The notes below the pieces were generated by a model, which was given only the letters and a program-made list of their open reading frames with translations, had not been told where the DNA came from and did not search any database. This document shows, piece after piece, positions 1 through 10,586 of a stretch of DNA of 64,000 nt. Source of the DNA: Neostapfia colusana. Its lineage: Eukaryota; Streptophyta; Magnoliopsida; Poales; Poaceae. Position numbers and translations under genes: made by a program. Each line of letters starts with the position of its first letter. The first letter of the stretch is position 1. The stretch spans positions 35,374,720 through 35,438,719 of the forward strand of contig JASWHV010000008.1 in the NCBI GenBank assembly GCA_030760725.1, given 5' to 3'.

Positions 1-2
1 AC

Positions 3-449
3 AACTGGCTGCGGACCATCAAGTCCAAGTTCGGGCTGCTCCAATGTATGGAGCGGCAGAAGACCCTGTTCGCAGCACAGCAGCTCCACGGTGCCGCTGG
101 TGCGTGGTGGGCGAATTATGTCGCCTCACATCCGGCTGGCCATGCCGTGGAATGGCAAGAGTTCCGGGAGGCGTTCCGCGCCTATCATATTCCTCCCGGG
201 ATCATGAAGAGGAAGTTCCAGGAATTCTTGGAACTGAAGCAGGGCGGGAGGAGTGCCCACGACTACTCCCGTGCCTTCAACCATTAGGTGCAGTATGCGT
301 CAGACTATATCTCCACGGAGGAGAAGAAGAGGGAGCATTTCTATCGGGGGTTACACCCCGAAATTAAGACGCACCTCGTTCAGTGGAATCGCGGCACATT
401 CAACGACTTAGTCAATGCCGCGATCATGCAAGAGGATGCTCAGCGATAG
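3..449 (+). pseudogene. gag: Element 1 gag, central part, two nonsense codons
   Basis: This is the capsid part of a Ty3 Gag polyprotein, in the same frame as the following pol. Recognisable retrotransposon-gag signatures are the LFAAQQLHGAA-WW stretch, EFREAF and a YIS…FYRGL segment. The frame is broken at TAG 285-287, where a sense codon is expected by comparison with element C, and at TAG 447-449, which looks like a CAG glutamine codon changed by C-to-T. Without these stops the reading frame would continue uninterrupted to 4211. The N-terminus is outside the window. Gag would form the virus-like particle in the cytoplasm. Confidence 0.9.
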
Positions 450-3400
450 TTGGCAGCTGAGCAGAGGAAGCGCAGCGCTCCACCCAGCGGTGGAAGTGGC
501 GCGCCCCAGAAGTACCGTATGGTGTATTGGACACCATCCGGGCAGCAGTGGCGTCCACCGGCGCGACTTCAACAGTTCGGGGGACGTTCGTTCCAAGCAC
601 CCCCGTTCCGTCCGCCGATGCCACCACCAAGACAGCAGCAACAGCAGACGGTACCCCGGGCGTTTCAACCGCCACAACGCGCCCCGGGTTTCCGTCCACC
701 GATCAGCGGGGGACCGCCCCGTTTGACCTGCTTCACGTGTGGCCAGGCAGGCCATTTCGTGAAGGACTGTCCCCAGGGGCAGCAGAGCAGCAGGCAAGCC
801 CAGTTCCAGGGCGGTGCTCGAGGCCGACCTCCGGTGAAGAAGGTTGGTCAGCGGACTGGAGGCGTCCGCAACCTCAACAATGAGGACGCCCCAGAGGGAG
901 ACAACGTGCTGGCGGGTACGTTTACTCTCAACAATCAAGCCATCGTCATATTATTTGATTCTGGTGCAACCCACAGCTTTATAAGTGCATCCTATGTGGC
1001 TAAACATCAATTGCTAGTCTTCCCAACCGACTGCACTTATATGATCTGCTCACCGGGAGGGAGGATTTCAGCTAATATGATGCTTCCAAAGGCACCTCTG
1101 TGCTTAGGTGGGAAACTATATCCCACCACCTTGATAATCCTTATGGGACAAAAGATTGATGCAATCATAGGGATGTCATGGCTACAATACCATGGCGCTG
1201 TCCTAGAGACTCGGACACGGACGGTTCACTTAAATTCTCCATTCCACCGCCCACATTCCATGGTGTTAGACATGCCAGTTCGGGAAGTTTTAGCAATTAA
1301 TAACGCTGAAGCTCTCAAGTTAGAAGACATCCCCGTAGTCCGGGAGTATCCTGATGTGTTCCCGGATGATCTTCCGGGCATGCCACCTGAGCGGGATGTC
1401 GAGTTCAAGATTGAACTTGCACCCGGGACTACGCCCATATCACGGAGACCATACAAGATGGCTCCAAATGAGCTGGCTGAACTGAAAGAACAGCTCAATG
1501 ATCTGTTGAGCAAGGGTTTCATTAGGCCGAGTTCCTTGCCTTGGGGATGCTCGGCGCTGTTTGTAAAGAAGAAGGATGAAACTCTGAGGCTGTGTGTGGA
1601 CTACCGGCCGCTCAACGCCGTCACCATCAAGAATAAGTACCCACTGCCCCGTATTGAAATCTTGTTTGATCAACTTGTGGGGGCAAGTGTATTCTCAAAG
1701 ATGGACCTTCGCTCTGGATATCATCAGATAAAGATCCGGGCGGAGGATATCCCGAAGACGGCCTTCTCGACGAGATACAGATTATATGAATATCTCGTCA
1801 TGTCCTTTGGTCTCACAAATGCTCCAGCCCATTTCATGTATCTCATGAACTCGGTGTTCATGCCGGAGCTGGACAAGTTCGTGGTAGTGTTCATCGACAA
1901 TATCTTGGTTTACTCCAAGACAGAAGCCGAACATGCCGAACACTTGCGGATCGTTCTTCAACGATTGCGAGACCACAAGCTTTACGCCAAGTTCAGCAAA
2001 TGCGAATTTTGGATCAGCCAAGTGCCATTCTTGGGACATATCATCTCAGCTGAAGGCATTGCGGTTGACCCAAGTAAAATAGAGCAAGTGTTGAAATGGA
2101 AAGCTCCCACTTCAGTTCATGAAGTCAGAAGCTTCCTCGGGTTAGCGGGATACTACCTGAGATTCATTCCGAACTTCTCCAAGCTCGGTAAGCCGATGAC
2201 AGAGTTGCTGAAGAAAGGGACGAAATATGTTTGGAACACGGCGTGTGAAGGAGCGTTCCGAACATTGGTGAAGCATCTCAGAACGGCCCCGGTGTTAGCT
2301 CAGCCGGATACAACAAAGCCCTTCGACGTGTATTGTGACGCATCCGGTATTGTGCTCGGCTGCGTGTTGATGCAGGAAGGACGTGTGGTCGCTTATGGCT
2401 CGCGCCAACTTCGGAACCATGAGCAGCATTATCCCACTCATGACCTTGAACTTGCTGCCGTGGTGTTGACGCTGAAAATGTGGAGGCACTATCTCCTGGG
2501 GAATCTAGTGCATCTCTACACCGACCACAAGAGCTTGAAATACATTTTCACCCAGAAGGAGCTGAACATGAGGCAAAGGAGGTGGTTAGAATTAATCAAG
2601 GACTATGAAATTGAGATTCACTACCACCCCGGCAAGGCGAATGTGGTTGCCGACGCGCTGAGTCGGAAGTCACATGTCCATCACCTCACCATTACACCAG
2701 TGGAGGAGGAAGAGCCAAGTTTGTACTTGGTTCCGTATGGATCGTTGTACAACCTTGCCCTCATCCCTACGATTAGGGACGACATCATTGCAGCTCAAAA
2801 AGATGACAAAGGCATGGCACATCTCCGGAGACGGATAGACAATGGAGAAATTAAATGTTTCCGGAAAGATGATGAGGGGACGCTATGGTTCAATGACCGC
2901 ATAGTAGTACCCCGAGATATGGAGTTGAGGAAAAAGATCCTCGATGAAGCTCACTTGTCTAAATACTCCATTCATCCGGGCAGCAACAAGATGTACCAAG
3001 ATTTGAAAAAGAGATTTTGGTGGACACGGAAGAAGCGGGAGGTAGTGAAGTACGTATCCGAGTGTGATACGTGCCGACGAGTGAAGGCTGATCACATGAA
3101 GAAATCAGGACTGCTACAACCCCTGAAGATCCCGGCATGGAAATGGGAAGATGTGAGCATGGATTTCATTGTGGGATTACCCCTAACATCCAACAAGCAT
3201 GATTCCATATGGGTAATCGTTGATCGGTTAACCAAGACGGCTCACTTCATTCCGGTGAATACACGTTACAATGCTGGCAAATATGCGGAGCTATACATAG
3301 CGAAGACTCTATGCCTATACGGGGTACCCAAGACCATTGTCTCAGATCGAGGTGCATTATTTGTATCTCGCTTTTGGGAGCAGCTACACGCTGCATTGGG

Positions 3401-4211
3401 TACTAAGTTGATCAAGAGCTCCGCCTATCACCCTCAGACAGATGGCCAGACAGAGAGGGTGATTCAAGTCCTGGAAGACATGTTGAGAGCATGTGCCATC
3501 CACCATGGTAGGAACTGGGATGATCACCTACCATTGGCGGAATTCTCGTACAACAACGTCTATCAGGCGAGTATCAAAATGGCACCTTACGAAGCTCTCT
3601 ACGGTCGTAAATGCCGCACCCCATTAAATTGGTGCGAGTCCGGTGAAAGGGTCACATTCGGAGTTGATGTGGTGAACGACGCCGAAGAGCGCGTTCGGAC
3701 AATTCAAGCCAATTTGAAGGCCGCTCAATCCCGACAGAAGAGCTACGCTGATAAGAGGCGTAGGCCGTTGCACTTTGACGTTGGGGAACACGTGTACCTC
3801 CGCGTGTCTCCGATGAAGGGCGTGCACCGGTTCGGTGTGAAGGGGAAGCTCGCTCCCCGTTTCATTGGACCCTATGCTATCACCGAGAAGTGTGGACCAG
3901 CAGCGTATCGATTGGGGCTACCGGCATCTCTGGTTGGTGTCCATGATATTTTCCATGTTTCGCAACTGCGAAAATGCTTGAAGCATACAGCTGCTGTTCC
4001 TACCGAAGACATCGGCGAGCTGAAACCGGATTTAACATATGATGAGTATCCGGTGGAAATTCTTGATGAGAAAGCCCGAACCATGCGTAGCAGGACGTTG
4101 TGGTTCTACAAGATCCTATGGAGTAACCACACCGCTGAAGAAGCGACGTGGGAGAGCGAGGAGTTCCTTCACTCAAATTACCCGGAGTTCATGGCTTCTC
4201 AACACGGGTAA
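450..4211 (+). pseudogene. pol: Element 1 pol: zinc knuckle, protease, RT, RNase H, integrase, chromodomain
   Basis: A continuous frame of 1253 codons starts just after the TAG at 447, so the true start is upstream in gag. Order: CCHC zinc knuckle near 728-770; aspartic protease FDSGA at 954-968; reverse transcriptase about 1400-2060; RNase H with YCDAS near 2333 and TDHKS near 2521; integrase with an HHCC finger (about 2970-3100), catalytic Asp near 3163, Asp near 3343 and Glu in HPQTDGQTE near 3430; a GPY motif near 3860; and a C-terminal chromodomain about 4040-4190. The RT active site should read F-I-D-D but here is F-I-D-N (GAC AAT, 1896-1901). One catalytic aspartate is therefore asparagine and the enzyme is expected to be dead. 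The chromodomain is known in this family to guide insertion into heterochromatin. Confidence 0.95.
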
Positions 4212-4260
4212 GTCCCTACTACATCGCTATCTCTTCTTTTGTAATCTCGGGATGAGATTC

Positions 4261-4277
4261 TTTTAAGGGGGGAGGGA
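4261..4277 (+). promoter_or_regulatory. Polypurine tract of element 1
   Basis: A purine run (AAGGGGGGAGGGA) directly precedes the TG that opens the 3' LTR. It is the expected primer for plus-strand DNA synthesis. The equivalent tract in element C (complement of 35777-35793) is nearly identical, which supports a shared family. Confidence 0.9.
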
Positions 4278-6094
4278 TGTAAAAGCCCAAGAAAAGGGAC
4301 TTGCAAAAACTTTTCTTCACCTCACAACACCACAGTTTTCGTTGTGGATATCTTAGGAAATATTGTGAAGAGCAAGTAACCTTCGTCAAAAGAGTGATTA
4401 GAGGGGAAAGTCTTCCTTTTCACAAGTGGGATTTGGACATAGGAACATGAGAGGTTGAACTCACCCCTAGAACTTAAAAAGTCTTGGGAAGGTTCAGTCC
4501 AAGTTTCATAGAAATCCAACACTTTTTGAGGCACTTTTTGGGTTATTTGAAAAAGAGGCCAATTTGAATGTAAATTCAAATTGCAGCAACTTTCATCACC
4601 CAAATTAAAAAGTTAGCTTCATATTCTTATTCAGCACATTTTTGTGAGCTCACACACCAATTTTCACTCCATTTGGAGTTGATCTTGACATGAGCTAAGT
4701 GGGACGAATTCAAACTTTATTTGAATTAAAAACTAAACTTGTGCTGAAATTCACCCAAGCCGAACCCAATTTGAATTCTATTCAATTCAAATGGCTCAGA
4801 GGTGAATAATTTGAATCACCAGGGGTATTATGGGGCTCACTGTTTACAACAGTGATTAGGAGTAAATTTCAGAGGTTAAAACCCCGGGTGGGACCCACAT
4901 GTCATAGAGGGGAGAAGGAGAAACTTGCACCCAAAGTCAGAGTCTCGGTGGGAAATTCCACCGAGTAGCTGTCGGCTGTGCCACCGAGCAGCTACCGGCG
5001 CCACCAGCTGCTTCCCTCTCCGTGCGCTGGCGCCCAGGGCGGCTGGCTCGTGCCCCCACGTGACCGGCACCGCCTCAGCCGAGCAGGAGTCGGCCGGCTT
5101 TATCTTCTCGCGGGCAAACCCGAGCAGCGGCATTGTTTCACACTGCAGCTCTCTGCTCAATCGGGAAAACCAGCAAAACCATCTCCTCCTTCGTCCCTGA
5201 GCTGCTAGACAGCCACCTGAGCTCGCACTCCACCTCTCCAACGCCAGAAACCTCGAGCTCTGACCTCCTTTGCCCAAGAGCGATCGCCACAGCGGCGACC
5301 TAGCCTCAGCCGAGAGTCAGGCGCCCGTGGACAGCGTTCCACAGGCGTTTTCACGGTCCAGCGAGAGAGGAAACAGGAGAGCGCGACCACCGTGCTACTC
5401 TCCTCCAAGTTTGGAAGCCAACCGTGAAGAATCCGCAGAGAATTTTCAGTTTTTGCTCCAGCGACCGTAAACCGAACTTCCGGTACGGTTTCTTTAAATT
5501 CTCGCTCTATGATCTTTCGGAGGTCATCAAATCTTGCACATAGACGCTGGGCTAGCCGGCGATCAAGTTCTTTTCTGCATCCGTAGCGTGAAACTGTCTA
5601 GGAGTGACGAATTTCGAGCTCGATCGAGGGCGGTCATGGCGGGCACGATCGGTCACACGGTGCCGACCGACTTGCCGCCATCCCTGAACCCTTTTGACAC
5701 CTTGTCGAGCTTCCTAGAGGTACACTGATGCTGTAGGGCCGTTTGTTTGAGGTGTTGGCGGGTTTAGAAACCACGGTCGACGGTGTCGAACCTCAACCGA
5801 GGCCGCGGCACGTCGCCGAGCTACTTCCGGTCACCCCCAGGCCGACCTGTCACCACCGACGTGTTCCTCGACGTCGACAACCCCCCTGGCGGCGATTTTC
5901 AGACCATGGGAGGTCCGGCAGCGGCGAGCCGGCGAGCCTCGAGTCTGCTCCGGCGAGGTCGGCGGCGCGGACGCGAGAGAACGGCGGGTGGAAGACAAAG
6001 CCGGCTGGCCCACGTGTCAGCGGCTGAAGAATTTAAATCGGGATCGGGTGAGGCCAGGGATCGGCTGTGCTGGCGCGCGAATACCCTGTGAGCT

Positions 6095-6172
6095 CCGGTG
6101 TGCCGGACACCTCCGCGCTCGACACGTGTGGTATCCCCGGTGTGCCGAACACCTCCGCGCTCGACACGTGTC
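6095..6172 (+). repeat. Two-copy 42-bp direct repeat, each with a CACGTGT motif
   Basis: A unit beginning CCGGTGTGCCG and ending GACACGTGT occurs at 6095-6130 and again at 6137-6172. The copies differ by about two bases. Each carries CACGTG, the core of plant G-box/ABRE sites. The equivalent place in element C's LTR has only a single related copy without the CACGTG. Confidence 0.8.
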
Positions 6173-7693
6173 CCCGCGGGCCCCGAGAGTTTAAACTTTT
6201 CCCCCGATTTTCAGAATCCTTCCAAACTTCAAATCCTCAGAACCTTGGCTAGAAAGCTCCAAATCGAGTGAATCAAATTTTGCTGGATTCAGCTCTCTGA
6301 GCACTTTCCAGCAATGCCAAGTTCAGCTCATAAAAGTGAATAGTTTTCCAAAATTAAATCCCTAAAGTTTAAACTGTTGGGAATTTTATCTGGAGAACTA
6401 CTTTAGGAAAAATTCTGAAATTTGGCTGAAAGGTTTATTGGAAAATCCCTGAATACCAGTAAAATTTTCAGGCTCATCCAAGTTCATTAGTTACCCTAAT
6501 TGGGTGATTAAGGGAACTGCCCAGGAACAATAGAAAAATGTACAGAAACATTTTTCAGATTTTCTCCAATCTTAATTAGGACATAACTTTCTGTAGAATT
6601 CTTCAAATGACATGAAACCAACTCCATTAGAACCATCCTAAATTCTAGTTTCCAGAAAGTAATGGTGGGAGCCATGAAAAACCCTGGAATTACTTAGAGG
6701 CTCAATTATTGACCAAATAGGCTTTTATTTGTACAAGGTGCAAATGAACTCTGTTTCAAATGAAACTTGGTCAAGACTCTGGTTAGGACCCTACTAAGCC
6801 ACAATAAAAACTTCAGAACCAAGGGGAAGGGCTAGCTAGAGTTAGTAGTAAATAAGTATTCAAGTTTACGCATTAAAATTTACATGTAGTATTATATTCA
6901 ACGTGTAGCCATTGAAGAAGAGACTCCGGAAGTGCTGGACTTCCTTCTTCCGGACGAAGAACTAACTACTGACCAGCAGCAACAAGGCAAGCCCCGGTTT
7001 GCATTAACCTTTTATAAGTCTTACTTTGTTTACACATGTCGTATGAAGTATGTATGTGCATTAGGTATAGGATGGATGGAACCCCACTTGCATAACCAGA
7101 TGTTCCTAAAAGAGTGAGGGTAGTGTCTAAGACCTCGAGTAGAAAGGCTATGCTTAAAAATTCATAGGGCTTCGGTACAAGTCGAGTAGTTGGAATCTAC
7201 TCGCGAGATAGGCTTGGGACAAACGGGTTCGGTTGAGTGATGTGAGATCACATTAGTAATGAAAATGAGACTAGGCAGGGGCTAGGGCGCAGCAAGAGAG
7301 AGTCTTGTGTGCGCGGCCCTGTCCGTGTCGATTGAGGACCGATCCGTGTGCGGCCCTGCTGAACAAGTATTGAACGTACCGAAGGCATATCGGATATATG
7401 GGCCCCGATAAACCGATGTAGCCTAAACCTCCGGGCGTCGAGGCATAGCACACCGATTTATAGGTGTAGGTTGAGGGCAGCAAGGTGGAAATCTTCCAAC
7501 GGGCATAGAGAGATGCTCCGTGTGGGGAACCTCCTGCTCATTTCGGTGTGACCGGTTCGACGTTTGGGCTGTTGGGTGAAAGGTTGTCCCGTACGACATC
7601 GAGTGAGCGTGCTGTGCAGCTCCACGGGTGGGCGTACGTGACGTGCTCTTTGGGTTTCCCTGCAGGTGTATATCGAGTCGATTCGCCGTCCCT

Positions 7694-7698
7694 CGCGG
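7694..7698. repeat. Left target-site duplication of element A (CGCGG)
   Basis: CGCGG here and at 18403-18407 flank the TGTGACG…GTCACA ends of element A. Removing A plus one copy restores a continuous element 1 LTR. Confidence 0.95.
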
Positions 7699-9832
7699 TG
7701 TGACGCCCTCAATTCTGTGGAAAACCACAGAACCGAGAACTAATGCATATGTGTGCCCAGGATGTTCATCACACATACACATACGTTCCACAAACTGAAT
7801 TCAGATTATATATTACCACGAATAACAGAGTTTATTACAATTCCTCATGAGTCTTGGACTCATGCTCACAGCGGAAGTCTTATTTCTATGCAGCGGAAAT
7901 CTTATTTAAATGCGGAAGCAAAACTAAGCAGAAGTGGCTCCATCTTTAATCCTTCCACAGGCAAGGTTGAGAACAGATCACACGCCATAATGTTCTACCT
8001 GGTCTTCATAGTAGTCTTCTCTTGCTGTTGATGGAGAAATAATAATGCAAGTTTGAGCACAATGATGTACTCAGCAAGTGCGGGATAACACATGATATGC
8101 AGCTTATAAACAAGGTAGGTATAAAAGGGCTTATTTGCAGAAAAGCAATCTTGTAAAACCATGATAAAACGGCAACTTTACTTTAGATGAATGTAATCCC
8201 AGCATATATTGAATTACCAACATACCTTCATCACTCCCCGTGTTCCATCCGAACATTAACCAATCTTTTATTCATACTCACGAATACCTCCTCGTATTCG
8301 CTACCATCTCATCTCATATAACAACCTCGTCTCGCACCGAGACCAATCTCATTTCATGACCCACCAGTCATGCAACCCTTTCATCATCCAGGCTTAACAA
8401 TTCCAAACCAAACCATAACCAAACCCATAATCATAACCAAGAACCATCCCAATAACCATTCCAATAACCATCCCATCTAATCATGGCAGTTTAACCAGGT
8501 GCTCGTGACCGTAAGCTCGGCTATCATGATAGTTTTAATAACTCTGCAGAGTTTGCACCTCTTTACCCACAAGTTTGTGATTTCGTCACCCGTCGGCGAC
8601 TGCAGAACCTCCATTATACCAGTACACAACCGTCGGTGTATGGTCCAGAGATCACAAAATAGCCTTTACAAAGGGGTAATTAGATGTATGGACTCACTAA
8701 GGTTTCACCGGCAGGCTAGAATCTCCAATTCTCCCACCCACGGGCCCCCTCTTGTGCCATGCAGTTCCCAGGGCAGTCCTCACTCGACTCCCATTCCCCG
8801 TGCCTTCCATAGTCCATATCATCCTAGCAACTTACCTAATTACTCAGCTAAGCCACACCCATACTTGGCCTTGTTGTGGCACTGGTATCCTGGCATGTGC
8901 ATGCATGAACCGGTCCTTAGATCTGCGGCAAGCAAAACCACCCTTCTCATACTACCTCATTCACAAACCCAGGCTTGCCTAGATCTCCCTCCGATCCATG
9001 TTCATTAACCTCATCAATTACTTATTATCAGTACGAGTGCAGTTAGCTAGACACATCTATCTCGCTTCCCAATCCCATAAACTCAGCGAAGCAATAAGCA
9101 AAAACCATACCCGACTCATAAACTTCCCGGGCGACAAGGATGGTTTAATCAAAACTAGTAAACTCCTATAAAAAGGGTTTCCCATCATGTTTGACTCAGC
9201 ACACACATCTTTTCGCAAAATAAAACAGTTTTACCCAAAACATAGGATCAACATGGTCAAGGAGCACTTGCCTTGTTCTTGCGGTTCCGGTTGTCCTTGA
9301 TTCTCAAAACCTTGTTGCTGCAGCTCGTCGTAGACAGCTTCCTGAGTTTGTCCTGCTATGTAGGATTCACGTGCACACAAATTCACAGCAATCATTATTA
9401 TGCACAAACCCTAAACTAGATGCGATGATGCACATGCATGCTATACTACGATTAGTTCTATTAGATTGATCTGATGTTCTTGCATGGCTTGCATGGTCAG
9501 AGGTGTTCAGATCAAAGATGAACGTGGCGATGATCTTGTTTTTAGATCAAACTGATCATCGAGTGTTCTGCCCACGAAAACGCTTCTGTTCGAAAGGAAT
9601 CGAAGAACAGATGCAAAGAGATGAACAACATGATGTCGTAAGGTGGTATTGAAGTCCTACCTCACGTTTTTCTTGACTTCGAGGTTCTCCTCAGACCACT
9701 CGGTTCTTCTCCGATGATCTCCCTTGTTGCGCTTCGGCGATGTTTTGCTCGGCGAGTTAGGGCTAGAGCGCTAAGTCGTCGGCTCAGGAGTTGAAAGAGA
9801 AGTTCGTGGTTTCGGCCAGAGGTTTCGGGTTC

Positions 9833-9842
9833 TATTTATAAT
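9833..9842 (-). promoter_or_regulatory. TATA box in element A 3' LTR
   Basis: ATTATAAATA on the minus strand, followed in the direction of transcription by GAACCCGAAACC. A CCAAT motif lies about 25-30 bp upstream. The same block is present at 17667-17676 and in element B at 23211-23220, so it is the likely LTR core promoter; transcription would begin about 30 bp further left. Confidence 0.75.
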
Positions 9843-10012
9843 CGGGAAGAGAAGAGTCCTAATCTGATTGGATTCCGAATAAGAGTCTTATTCAGATCTT
9901 TGTTAAATCCTGACGTCTTATCTTCGGTAAGGATCGTGGATTTTAGATCGGTTTCCGTTGCGTACCAATATCTTTATGTGTAAAAACCGCTCCAGACTCG
10001 TTACCTCCGCGG

Positions 10013-10430
10013 TGATGAGCTCCGGAAGCTCCACGTGTCCTTCCGAGCCTGGTATCTCTTCTCCCACAGAGACGAGCTCCGGTTGTGCCACGTGTCACGA
10101 GCGAGACCTCCCTCTTCTCTGGAGACGAGCTCCGCGCACGCCACGTGTTTTGTGACGGACCTTCCGGTGATAAGCTCCGGTGGTGAAGCGTGTTCGATAG
10201 ACCCGGACTTCTCTCTGAGATGAGCTCCGAGATTGACACGTGTCCTATGAAAAATGCCTTTGCTTCTTCCGCAGAGGCTCGCTCCGCGGGCAGCACGTGT
10301 CCCACAGGGTCGGACCTCTTTCCAATTGCGGAGGTTACCCCCGAGTCTGCCACGTAGCCTAGTTTAGCGTCGGACCTCTCCCAATCTCTCGGGGATGAGC
10401 TCCCGAACGCGCCACGTGGTCTGCTGGCCG
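10013..10430 (-). repeat. G-box repeat array in U3 of element A 3' LTR
   Basis: About eight imperfect units spaced 45-65 bp, each with GAGCTCCG followed by CCACGTG or ACACGTGTC. CACGTG(TC) is the core of plant G-box/ABRE sites bound by bZIP and bHLH proteins. The array lies 150-550 bp inside the LTR start, upstream of the TATA box, where an enhancer is expected. One unit is decayed here (GAAGCGTG) but intact in the 5' LTR (GACACGTG). Confidence 0.8.
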
Positions 10431-10572
10431 TGGAAGTTGCGTTTCGGTGTTCTCGAAGAGCTTTATTGGCCATCCTTTTGATACTTGTCTCTGTTCCTTC
10501 TTTTCTTAAAATGTTTTTCTTCTTCATAAAACATGAACATATGCTGACACCCGAGATGAGGGTGTCACAAAT

Positions 10573-10586
10573 CTACCCCCCTTAAA
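10573..10586 (-). promoter_or_regulatory. Polypurine tract of element A
   Basis: On the minus strand TTTAAGGGGGGTAG precedes the TGTGACACC that opens the 3' LTR. It primes plus-strand synthesis in this family. Confidence 0.9.

Larger units (their letters stand above)
4278..7698 (+). repeat. Element 1 3' LTR, left segment
   Basis: Begins TGTAAAAGCCC right after the polypurine tract. The sequence is AT-rich to about 4900, then a GC-rich block (about 4930-6200), then AT-rich again. Along its length it is homologous to the LTRs of element C. Short open frames in the GC-rich block are not shared as proteins and look fortuitous. It is interrupted at 7698 by element A and resumes at 18408. Confidence 0.9.
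7699..10569 (-). repeat. Element A 3' LTR (2871 bp)
   Basis: On the minus strand it opens TGTGACACCCTC (at 10569) and closes GAGGGCGTCACA (at 7699). U3 is about 740 bp with a CACGTG repeat array and a TATA box at 9833-9842. The long R-U5 part fills 7699 to about 9800. It contains a conserved antisense open frame (8499-9008) that I do not regard as a gene. It matches the 5' LTR at 15514-18402 at about 99%. Confidence 0.96.

Noticed and set aside
4925..6252. Several short open frames in the GC-rich part of element 1's LTR
   Set aside because: High GC makes stop codons rare. The frames overlap on both strands and do not correspond to proteins conserved in element C.
8499..9008. 169-codon open frame in the A LTR, also present at 16333-16842
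   Set aside because: It is antisense to the element, lies in R-U5, and its presence in both LTRs follows from LTR duplication, not selection. No recognisable domain.
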